Positions 1 to 5,935 of a stretch of 6,236 nucleotides of DNA are shown here, in pieces. The position numbers and the translations under genes are program-made. Below the pieces are notes generated by a model. That model saw nothing but the letters and a program-made list of their open reading frames with translations, made no database searches and was not told the DNA's origin. How positions within the stretch are numbered: position 1 is the first letter of the stretch; each line of letters begins with the position of its first letter. The DNA comes from JAWXBM01 sp037968555 (GTDB lineage Bacteria > Pseudomonadota > Gammaproteobacteria > Xanthomonadales > SZUA-36). Where the stretch lies: contig JBBKVS010000009.1 of the NCBI GenBank assembly GCA_037968555.1, forward strand, positions 1 through 6,236, in the 5' to 3' direction.

Positions 1-1067
1 CGATTGGTAGAGCGGTTGTTCCCGCGAGCCCTATCGGCACCGGAATGATCCCGTGAACGATCTCCCCGCAGTGGCTTTTCCGCGCTGTCAACGTATCGTG
101 TCCGCTGCTGGTCGGCCCAGTCCCGATGCTCTCCCCTGGTCTGTCCGGTGCGGCCAGATGCCGAATGATCGCGGTCACGATTGCCGTCATGCTGGCTGAA
201 GCGATCCTGGTTTACATCACCGCGGTAGCTGACACCACGACGATGCTGCGAGTCGTGCTTCCAGCGACGCGACCCATCGTGGTGCGCCATGTTGTAACCG
301 GGGCGGTAGCCACCGTGTCCGCTTCCATGACCATAATTCCGGTGGCTATTGTGATAATGGTTATTCACGACCACCACGTGCCGGCTAGGCCAAAAGAAAG
401 AGCTGAAGAAGAAAGACGGTTGAATGTGATAACCGATACCCCAGTGAAAGCCAAGGCTCACGGAGAATCCGGGCGGATGATGCCAATATACGGGTGGGTA
501 AGCAGCATAGCGCCAATGGCCGTACACAACCCGGGGATCGTAGTAAGGCACATAAACTACCTGGGGCTGAGCAGGTTCGATATAGATGTACTTGGTTTCT
601 CGCACCACATTCACCTGCGCGTTGCTCTGCAGCTGGCCGTTATCGTAAGCCTGGTTACGCAGGTATTGGATCGTGTCAGTGACTTCACCTTCCTGCACCA
701 GGAAAGCATCGCCCAGACCCTGAGTCCAGCCTATGTCTCTGTCCATTTTGTCCAGCAGTTCCGGGAAGGCAACCAGTGCCTTGACGCTCGGATCCCAGTC
801 CTGATTTTCCACCATGGCAACCGCATCCTGACCACTGTAACCCGGGTTGTTGCGGGTCCAGCGTGCTGCCTGGACGACTTCCAGAGGATAAGTTGCGGCA
901 ATTAACACATGAGAAAGGACCGTATCGGGGTACAACGCGATGGGCGCGAGCATCTGATCGAGCTCAGCCTGGCTGTACACTTCCGACTCCTGAGCTGTGA
1001 CAGCAACAGAAATAAGTCCTGACAGCGCAATAAACGTTGCAAAAAACAGTGTTTTGAGGGATCTCAT
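1..1067 (-). CDS. Exported DUF3300-family protein, 3' end off the left edge
   Basis: The minus-strand frame is open from an ATG at 1067 to the window edge: 355 codons with no stop. The start is well supported by AGGAGG (1076-1081) 8 bases upstream. Residues 1-25 form a signal peptide (MRSLKTLFFA, then a hydrophobic stretch ending VTA-QE). Residues 35-195 match the DUF3300 core as I know it: LDQMLAPIALYPD (36-48), YPLEVVQAARW (60-70), WDPSVKALVAFPELLDKM (91-108), GWTQGLGDAFL (113-123) and PQVVYVPYYDPRVVYG (168-183). An aromatic stretch (about 205-230) follows, then a His/Gly-rich then Arg/Asp/Ser/His-rich tail (236-355) of low complexity, expected to be disordered. DUF3300 has no established biochemical function; exported location is inferred. 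From memory, DUF3300 genes are often followed by DUF2950 genes, which here would lie beyond the left edge. It is transcribed separately from the VOC gene upstream, from which a terminator divides it. Confidence 0.93.
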   Translation of the reverse strand, partial: MRSLKTLFFATFIALSGLISVAVTAQESEVYSQAELDQMLAPIALYPDTVLSHVLIAATYPLEVVQAARWTRNNPGYSGQDAVAMVENQDWDPSVKALVAFPELLDKMDRDIGWTQGLGDAFLVQEGEVTDTIQYLRNQAYDNGQLQSNAQVNVVRETKYIYIEPAQPQVVYVPYYDPRVVYGHWRYAAYPPVYWHHPPGFSVSLGFHWGIGYHIQPSFFFSSFFWPSRHVVVVNNHYHNSHRNYGHGSGHGGYRPGYNMAHHDGSRRWKHDSQHRRGVSYRGDVNQDRFSQHDGNRDRDHSASGRTGQTRGEHRDWADQQRTRYVDSAEKPLRGDRSRDHSGADRARGNNRSTN

Positions 1068-1106
1068 GGTGGCTTCCTCCTGGCGGCAAAGTGGCCGCGA
1101 CAGTGT

Positions 1107-1113
1107 CTTTATA
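1107..1113 (-). promoter_or_regulatory. Candidate -10 box for the DUF3300 gene
   Basis: On the minus strand the sequence TATAAAG lies 40 bases upstream of the DUF3300 start codon, preceded by CCCCTG. No good sigma-70 -35 hexamer is seen 16-18 bases further upstream. The CCCC next to the box is loosely like a heat-shock (sigma-32) -10 element, but no convincing partner box is present. Weak candidate only. Confidence 0.25.
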
Positions 1114-1215
1114 CAGGGGCCACCCTGTTCCTAAGCTGAACAGAATCGAGAAAAGTGATGGAATCAGGACTAATTTGTGGTCACTCCTTGAGCCCTACAC
1201 TGAGACCCTATGCTC

Positions 1216-1248
1216 CTTTTTAGTCTGTCTCTTTACTCTGACCTCAAA
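1216..1248 (+). repeat. Dispersed repeat, fragment copy 1
   Basis: This 33-base stretch matches 3860-3892 at about 27 of 33 positions without gaps. It starts TTTTTAGTCTG and contains ACTCTGACCTCAAA, against ACTCCGACCCCAAA in the other copy. The first part, CCTTTTTAGTCTG (1215-1227), recurs with one extra T at 5834-5847. Only this part of the element is recognisable; the GC-rich hairpin seen in copies 2 and 3 is missing. The type of sequence resembles short intergenic repeats common in gammaproteobacteria; family membership is inferred. Confidence 0.5.
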
Positions 1249-1258
1249 TATTTTGAGC

Positions 1259-1300
1259 AAAAAAAAACCTCCACCACTCGCTAAACACAAGTGGTGGAGG
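1259..1300 (-). terminator. Rho-independent terminator of the VOC gene
   Basis: A perfect 11-base-pair stem (CCTCCACCACT at 1268-1278 with AGTGGTGGAGG at 1290-1300) encloses an 11-base loop. It is followed, reading the minus strand, by nine T residues (1267-1259). It sits 32 bases past the stop codon of the double-VOC gene. The opposite strand has no T-run after the stem, so the terminator acts on minus-strand transcripts only. Confidence 0.92.
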
Positions 1301-1332
1301 CTTGGTTGGTTCACTTCAGTTGCTGCGCGACC

Positions 1333-2703
1333 CTAAAAGCATGATGACAATGGGTTCACCTCACTAACCGGACCCCAAAGCTCGACTTTAATTCTGTCAG
1401 GGTCGTAGAAAAACACGATGCCGACACCACCAACGCGGCCGCCACCGCCGATCGGGCCCAATTGCTCAAAACCGAGCCTGTTCATCTCATTTATGGCCGC
1501 GTTCAGATCGGGTACGTAGAACGCAATCCTATCGATGCCGAGGTGATTTACCGGTGGTGAGTAGGCCGGCGCGCTGTTAAAGGGAGTATTCCATTGCCGC
1601 AGTTGGAGCGTCGCCTCGTTGTCACCGACAAAGGGAGGGAGGCTGCCAGGAAGGCTTACGTCCACACCCTCGAACTCGATCGGATTGCCAAACCCATGGG
1701 CTTCGGCGAATGCTCCGGAGCCTTCTTGCGAGCCGTCCTCCTCTTCAGTGAACCCGAGCAATCGGTAAAATTCACGCGATCTCTCCAGATCAGCCACATT
1801 CATGTTCGTGTTCACCAGCCGCACCAGGTCAGGCCCTGCAGTTGTGGCCCCACTCTCCTCGATTAACTTTAGGAAGGTGCCGTCCTGGTCCTTTAGGAAC
1901 ACGAACCGCTCACCGTTGGGCGCTATCGTCGGCTCTGAAACGAACTCGACGCCTTGGCTCATCAGGTATGCGTAGTCGCCATCGAGGTCCGTCGTCGAGT
2001 AGGTAGCGTAGGCCATTCCGATGTGGTTCAGGTTCGCATAGGGCGGATCATCACGATACGAAAAGTCCCTAAAACCCACCGTGTCGATCCATGGTGGCGC
2101 GCCGCTCAAGCTCGTCAGCGCGACGCGGATAAGGTAGTTGTCCGGAAACCCGAGTGACTGCGCAAAGGTTTTGCACTCCTCCGGTCCTGCCGGATATATG
2201 TCGGGTGCGAATCCCAACGTGTCATAGAAAGCTAGCTGATTAAAAAAGTCGCTTGTGTTGACTCCGAAATACACTTGGGCCTTGATATTGAGATCGGCCT
2301 GGGTGAACTGGGTCACGCGGACGCCGAGCTTGCCGCCGGGCTTGCCGAGAACTCTCACCTCGATAGTGTTCTCCTGATTGAGGTTCAACGGTACGACGAC
2401 TTCGCCGTCCCCGGCAAAGTCCTGCGGCAAGACAACGTCGTGGCCGTTGATCTTGATCTGCGCGTTGACGATGCCGTTGTCCTGAAGGACCAGCTCCGCC
2501 GGCCCGTCGATGGCCCTGAATGTAGCCAAGTCGCTTGTCGGTTTTCCTTGCCCGCGTTCGTAGGTCTCCGGCCCGAAGCGAGTGAGGTTAGCCTCGTTCG
2601 CCGAGGCGGCGGGAGCAAGCACCAAAAAGCCCAGAAGCAGCGCTGATCCGGCTGCTCTGCGACCCACGGCTAGACGGGTGAGGGTACTCTTGATTCTAGA
2701 CAT
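1333..2703 (-). CDS. Exported protein with two VOC (glyoxalase-fold) modules
   Basis: The product is 456 residues from the ATG at 2703. In-frame alternatives are an ATG at 2709 and a GTG at 2733. I prefer 2703 because GGAG (2714-2717) sits 10 bases upstream of it, only 4 from 2709, and no site precedes 2733. Residues 1-35 form a signal peptide (two Arg near 15, hydrophobic core, ASA before N36). Residues 66-132 are a small beta-rich domain with INGHDVVLPQDF and NTIEVRVLGKPGGKL, like modules I know from bacterial surface proteins. VOC module 1 spans about 141-282 (LAFYDTLGF, NHIGMAY with H227, GTFLKLIE with E282). VOC module 2 spans about 293-445 (SREFYRLLGF, GIDRIAFYVPDL, DPDRIKVELWGP with E441). 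Paired VOC modules form metal-dependent isomerase, lyase or dioxygenase sites, or binding sites. In module 2 the usual His of 'DHiaF' is Arg392, so its metal site may be lost. Substrate unknown. The gene is monocistronic with its own terminator and is divergent from the SnoaL-like gene. Confidence 0.88.
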   Translation of the reverse strand: MSRIKSTLTRLAVGRRAAGSALLLGFLVLAPAASANEANLTRFGPETYERGQGKPTSDLATFRAIDGPAELVLQDNGIVNAQIKINGHDVVLPQDFAGDGEVVVPLNLNQENTIEVRVLGKPGGKLGVRVTQFTQADLNIKAQVYFGVNTSDFFNQLAFYDTLGFAPDIYPAGPEECKTFAQSLGFPDNYLIRVALTSLSGAPPWIDTVGFRDFSYRDDPPYANLNHIGMAYATYSTTDLDGDYAYLMSQGVEFVSEPTIAPNGERFVFLKDQDGTFLKLIEESGATTAGPDLVRLVNTNMNVADLERSREFYRLLGFTEEEDGSQEGSGAFAEAHGFGNPIEFEGVDVSLPGSLPPFVGDNEATLQLRQWNTPFNSAPAYSPPVNHLGIDRIAFYVPDLNAAINEMNRLGFEQLGPIGGGGRVGGVGIVFFYDPDRIKVELWGPVSEVNPLSSCF

Positions 2704-3149
2704 AAACATATTTCTCCAGGCACAAAAAGCCACTTCGTTTACGGTTAAAAAACGTCCCTATTCCAATCCACAACCACATGAGTGGCGGGTTTCGCGGTCG
2801 GCATTGGTGCAAACATTTGAATTAGATTCAATCTTGACTTTAGTTCAAATATTCCGCAAGGTCAAGAGTGGGAGGTGCGTAGGTAGGTAGCACATGAAAT
2901 GGCCGTTTTTGTAGCACCTAATCTGTCCAATTTCATGCAACGTTTTTTTGGGGGCGTGATGAGGCGGACAGAATGGTTGGTACTCTGGTCTGACTCCGGT
3001 TTTAATTTAATTCAATTCAATTTTCTGCAAGGTTATGGTAGGTTGGTAAGTCGATGAAGTAAGACAATGTCACTGCGTTGGCATAGCTATTCAGCGAGTT
3101 ATTGCACCATGAGATATAAACTGATTTTTACTAATAAAGGAGTAACACC
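2704..3149. other. Divergent intergenic region between VOC and SnoaL-like genes
   Basis: This 446-base gap has no credible gene. It must hold the promoters of both flanking genes. Visible structure includes a spaced inverted repeat TCTTGAC (2832-2838) with GTCAAGA (2861-2867), a second one CATGAAAT (2893-2900) with ATTTCATG (2930-2937), four 5-base units AATTT/AATTC (3004-3023), and a GTAGGTAGGTAG tract (2879-2890). Blocks 2839-2900 and 3006-3060 look like diverged copies of each other. The inverted repeats could be operators, but no regulator is encoded in the window. A short ACTCTG...ACTCCGG stretch (2982-2999) faintly recalls the dispersed repeat. Confidence 0.5.
3115..3120 (+). promoter_or_regulatory. 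Candidate -10 box for the SnoaL-like gene
   Basis: TATAAA lies 29 bases upstream of the ATG at 3150, a plausible position for a short leader. No clear -35 hexamer is present at 16-18 bases upstream (the region reads CAGCGA). A TTGCAC at 3102-3107 could instead pair with a poor -10 near 3127. The assignment is tentative. Confidence 0.3.
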
Positions 3150-3746
3150 ATGACTGGAAAATTGGTAAATAAATTCACATCACAATTGATTTCAAAGGCT
3201 TGTCTGCTTCTCGCTCTAGTGATGGCAGCTGGGCTACTTTCAAGCTCCGTCATGGCTGCGGAAAACCTGCAGGTCAAAAATGACGTCATCAATCTCATGC
3301 TGTGTTATGGAACCGGCACTGATACTTTTGGTGATGCCAGCAACCCAAACTCCTTCGACGACGGATTAGACATTTATGAGGTATGTTTTACAAATGACGC
3401 CGTTTTCCGTTTCTGGCCGCCGGGTGCGGACTTCAACAATACTGCCCCCATTATCGTATATGGCATAGAAGCCTGGGCTCATTTTGTTGCTGACGGCTTG
3501 ACCGGTAATTCTCTGGGCCAACATATGTTGAGTAATTTCATTGTTGACGTAAATGGTAATACGGGAACGCTCAAAGCCTACCTGAACGCGACTCGAGCAA
3601 CTCATAATGCAAACGGAGTTGTAACCAATGTTGCAGTTGCCAATGGCACTTACACGCTCAACGTTGAAAAGATCAAAAATAAATGGATGGTTACACAGCT
3701 TGATCTGACGCTGATCAGCTTTGTAAATCAATACAGCGCGCCCTAA
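3150..3746 (+). CDS. Exported SnoaL-like (NTF2-fold) protein
   Basis: The product is 198 residues. The start is supported by AAAGGAG (3136-3142) 7 bases before the ATG. Residues 1-36 are a signal peptide with a long hydrophobic core (LLLALVMAAGLL) and a VMA or MAA cleavage site before EN. The mature part of about 160 residues fits one NTF2-fold domain of the SnoaL-like type: an N-terminal helix (DVINLMLCYG, 45-54), FTNDAVFRFWPPG (80-92), IIVYGIEAWAHFV (101-113), GQHMLSNFIVDV (123-134) and a C-terminal strand pair including NGTYTLNVEKIKNKWMVTQ (165-183). Compared with typical SnoaL domains there is an insert around residues 58-75 (Asp, Asn and Ser-rich). This fold covers cyclases, isomerases, dehydratases and pure binding proteins; His125 and Asp83 are candidate pocket residues by position. 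Substrate unknown. It faces away from the exported VOC gene and converges on the six-repeat protein gene. It is more AT-rich than the VOC gene by eye. Confidence 0.87.
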   Translation: MTGKLVNKFTSQLISKACLLLALVMAAGLLSSSVMAAENLQVKNDVINLMLCYGTGTDTFGDASNPNSFDDGLDIYEVCFTNDAVFRFWPPGADFNNTAPIIVYGIEAWAHFVADGLTGNSLGQHMLSNFIVDVNGNTGTLKAYLNATRATHNANGVVTNVAVANGTYTLNVEKIKNKWMVTQLDLTLISFVNQYSAP

Positions 3747-3787
3747 TGGTAAGGGGCTAATTCATACTGGCCCAAAATTTTCCATCG

Positions 3788-3840
3788 GGCTAAAGGGGAC
3801 GGGGCAAATTAAGTGCTATTTAATTTGCCCCGTCCCTTTA
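3788..3840. repeat. GC-rich hairpin of dispersed repeat copy 2, possible two-way terminator
   Basis: Arms at 3791-3812 and 3820-3840 pair perfectly over 21 base pairs apart from one bulged G, around a 7-base loop. The inner ends are AAATTAA and TTAATTT, and the outer part is GGGGACGGGGC. It lies between convergent genes, 44 bases after the SnoaL-like stop codon and about 60 bases past the six-repeat gene's stop codon, so it could end transcription in both directions. There is no real T-run on either side, only TTTA. The same hairpin recurs in degraded form at 5847-5902: the left arms match at 22 of 25 positions. It resembles REP-type extragenic palindromes of gammaproteobacteria; the family is inferred. 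Confidence 0.8.
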
Positions 3841-3859
3841 AACAGAAACCCTGTTCTTC

Positions 3860-3892
3860 GTTTTTACTCTGTCCCTATACTCCGACCCCAAA
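3860..3892 (+). repeat. Dispersed repeat copy 2, non-hairpin half
   Basis: This is the counterpart of 1216-1248, about 27 of 33 identical, reading GTTTTTACTCTG and then ACTCCGACCCCAAA. It lies 19 bases after the hairpin at 3788-3840; the two together probably form one element of about 105-115 bases. Its right edge lies 8 bases before the stop codon of the six-repeat protein gene. Between the halves, ACAGAAACCCTGT (3842-3854) could form a 4-base-pair mini-hairpin. Confidence 0.6.
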
Positions 3893-3900
3893 ACTGCCCC

Positions 3901-5721
3901 CTACACAATAAACGGTACAATTTTTACGCAATGCAGCCTTGCATCATTATTGATGGGCATTTTCGGGCCCTTTGTTTGCACCCCATAGGAAGCCCAAAAG
4001 TAGTTCCAGGAAGGATTTTTTATCAAGCGAACCAGATAGCTCCCATCATGGGTATTACCCAACAAAACACTGTCCTCTTCCCACTTGAGGCTGACCAGTC
4101 CATCGTCATATTGAGAAACCGGTGGTATCGCATCATTCAAGTTGAATAGGCCGCTGACCTGCATACTATCGATCTGCAAAATCGTTGCAATCTCAACCAG
4201 ACTTGGGCCGGGTACCGGGACCACAATATTCTGCTTGAATCTGGCCATCTTGTTCTGCGGTACCAGGCTACCGGTAAGGTGGCTGTAATAGCCATCGTAA
4301 GTACCCGGAATGATGCGCACAGAAAAATTCTGTTGGGATGTCTTACCCAGCACCAGGTAGTCACCACTGCCGTCGTTGCGGTAAATGATATTCCCCATAT
4401 TGTCAGCAGATGCGGGAAACAACACTCCATTGTGATACACGTTGGCAATATGCAGCTTTGAAATCACATTGATATTGATGACCGATGCAGAGTTCATGCT
4501 CACGTTCTTATATAAAACGGCATTTTTATTCTGCGGAACCAGCTCTCCCTGCATATGCTGGTAGACAATGTCGTAAGAACCCGCAATCACCTTTTTGCTA
4601 TAGGTGCCAGCGGTGGTCAGGGACAACACGTTATCCGCCTCAGCAACCAAGTCCCGCAGCACCATCTGTCCTGTTTGCTGAACGGAGTTTGAAAAAGCTG
4701 CCCCATTCAAAGTGAAATTGCCGCTAATGGGAACAGAAGTCATATTGATATTGTGCGGGTTGGTTTGGAGGTTGACGTTGCTCATCACCCGGGCACGTTT
4801 GTTGAACGGCACCGTATCTCCTTGAGTCTGTAACTCCCAAAACACGTCATAGCTACCCAGAATTATCCTTTTGCTATAAGACTGTGAATGACTGTTCTCC
4901 AGCAACACCCGGTCGCCCGAGCTGGTTTCCATGTAAAACAAGCCATCATCATATTCAGATGCCGGCATCGCGACATTATTGTGTTTCAAGCTGCCGCTCA
5001 CATTAATGGACTGAATATTCAAATTCAGATTGGCATTATTGCTGTTGATATTGCGTAAACCAACGAAGCCCCATTGATTCCACGGCACCGTTTCGCCCGG
5101 CGATTGCAGTTGATATCGGACCTCATAGTTGCCCGCCAACACCACTACATCGGAAAAGGTCTGATCGTGGGTATTGCCTACCTCAGCGGTTCCGAGGACA
5201 GCGGAATCCAGATAAATAAGCGCATCATCGTATTCTGACTGAGGGAACGCTGCTCCGTTGTGCTGAAACGTACCGCTGAGCATGTGACTGGTCAGGTTGA
5301 TGTTCAACGTTTGATCGGCCCACAACCCCACATTGGATATCACCACGGCATTTATGTTTTTGGGAACAGTGGGCCCCGGGGTTTGCACGCTGTACAGCAC
5401 ATCGTAATTTCCCGCCACCACGTTGATCTCGTAATCGAGGTCATGAGAATTTGCGAATTCAAACACGTCGCCTGTAGTGCGGTCACGTAGGCTGAATAAA
5501 GCATCGTCGTATTCACTTAAGGGAAAGAATTGCCCATTGAGCTTGAGATCGCCTCTGATGGTCACGGAGCGAATATCGACCCGGTCATTGAAGCCATCAA
5601 AGATACTGCAGCCCTCATCGAACTCGAATCCAGACTGCATGATAAGGTCCGGGTCAACCCCGGCATAAAGTGGAGCCGACACCATAAAAATGCCTGTCAT
5701 CAAAATCAGTTTGATTTGCAT
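3901..5721 (-). CDS. Secreted protein of six degenerate ~92-residue repeats, family not recognised
   Basis: The product is 606 residues. The ATG at 5721 is preceded by an AAGAGAG ribosome-binding-like stretch about 4 bases away. Residues 1-20 are a signal peptide (MQIKLILMTG, hydrophobic core, YA before G21). DLIMQSGFE (25-33) resembles the '(D)xIFxxGFE' motif often seen just after signal peptides in gammaproteobacterial exported proteins. Six tandem repeats follow: about 53-144, 145-238, 239-329, 330-420, 421-513 and 516-606. The consensus is: SG.f.lNG..fP.SEYDDgL, then L.N.H...Y, then v.aGnYDV.Y..Qt.G..VP.N..A.v..Nv.l, then iNi.S. Repeats 4 and 5 have lost the SEYDDgL block; repeat 6 keeps it (SQYDDGL, 536-542) but ends abruptly in RLHCVKIVPFIV. 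The strand-rich pattern suggests beads of beta-sandwich domains, perhaps akin to carboxypeptidase-regulatory-like folds. There is no catalytic motif, membrane anchor or sorting tail. A role in adhesion or surface structure is conjecture. Confidence 0.85.
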   Translation of the reverse strand: MQIKLILMTGIFMVSAPLYAGVDPDLIMQSGFEFDEGCSIFDGFNDRVDIRSVTIRGDLKLNGQFFPLSEYDDALFSLRDRTTGDVFEFANSHDLDYEINVVAGNYDVLYSVQTPGPTVPKNINAVVISNVGLWADQTLNINLTSHMLSGTFQHNGAAFPQSEYDDALIYLDSAVLGTAEVGNTHDQTFSDVVVLAGNYEVRYQLQSPGETVPWNQWGFVGLRNINSNNANLNLNIQSINVSGSLKHNNVAMPASEYDDGLFYMETSSGDRVLLENSHSQSYSKRIILGSYDVFWELQTQGDTVPFNKRARVMSNVNLQTNPHNINMTSVPISGNFTLNGAAFSNSVQQTGQMVLRDLVAEADNVLSLTTAGTYSKKVIAGSYDIVYQHMQGELVPQNKNAVLYKNVSMNSASVININVISKLHIANVYHNGVLFPASADNMGNIIYRNDGSGDYLVLGKTSQQNFSVRIIPGTYDGYYSHLTGSLVPQNKMARFKQNIVVPVPGPSLVEIATILQIDSMQVSGLFNLNDAIPPVSQYDDGLVSLKWEEDSVLLGNTHDGSYLVRLIKNPSWNYFWASYGVQTKGPKMPINNDARLHCVKIVPFIV

Positions 5722-5833
5722 GGGACTCTCTTGAGTATTCGTTTCTTATCAGATGCAGTATCAGGGCGTCATTTTGAGCAAGGCCCAGATGCCGATTATG
5801 CTTTGATTCTAGTTCGATTGATTCAAGGTTACA

Positions 5834-5930
5834 CCTTTTTTAGTCTGGCTAAATGGGGCGAGGCAAATTAAATGGCAATTAATGCACTCCGTCCCTTTTA
5901 GCGTGGAGGGAGTGACTCAAAGTGACCCCA
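5834..5930. repeat. Dispersed repeat copy 3, degraded
   Basis: It begins CCTTTTTTAGTCTG (5834-5847), as copy 1 does, followed by GGCTAAATGGGGCGAGG and CAAATTAA (5847-5871), which matches copy 2's left hairpin arm at 22 of 25 positions. The right arm (5879-5902) pairs with the left at about 17 of 24 positions around a 7-base loop, the same loop length as copy 2. A second small hairpin, ACTCCGTCC (5886-5894) with GGAGGGAGT (5905-5913), has one mismatch. The segment ends GTGACCCCATAAC. It lies between the TonB-like gene and the six-repeat gene and may act as a weak terminator for the former; no T-run is seen. Confidence 0.6.
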
Positions 5931-5935
5931 TAACT

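Noticed and set aside
126..905. A 259-codon open frame on the plus strand
   Set aside because: It is antisense to the DUF3300 coding frame, which has family motifs, a signal peptide and a ribosome binding site; the plus-strand product has none of these.
1091..1336. An 81-codon plus-strand open frame
   Set aside because: It runs through the dispersed repeat and the terminator hairpin, has no ribosome binding site, and its product resembles nothing.
2704..2733. Upstream extension of the VOC gene to the GTG at 2733 or the ATG at 2709
   Set aside because: GGAG lies inside the extended frame from 2733, with no binding site before it, and is only 4 bases from 2709; starting at 2703 also gives a tidy signal peptide.
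2582..2890. A 102-codon plus-strand open frame in the divergent region
   Set aside because: It overlaps the N-terminus of the VOC gene in antisense and reads through the presumed promoter region; no ribosome binding site or recognisable motif.
2879..2890. GTAGGTAGGTAG as a microsatellite or CRISPR-like array
   Set aside because: Only three 4-base units, with no spacers or longer repeat unit.
3366..3731. A 121-codon minus-strand open frame
   Set aside because: Antisense shadow of the SnoaL-like gene, which has a better start, signal peptide and domain match.
3791..3840. The hairpin as a non-coding RNA or riboswitch
   Set aside because: It lies between convergent gene ends, not upstream of a gene, and has related copies elsewhere in the window, so a dispersed repeat with possible terminator activity explains it better.
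5530..5871. A 113-codon plus-strand open frame spanning the start of the six-repeat gene
   Set aside because: It is antisense to the signal peptide and first repeat and then runs into the dispersed repeat; no supporting start signal.
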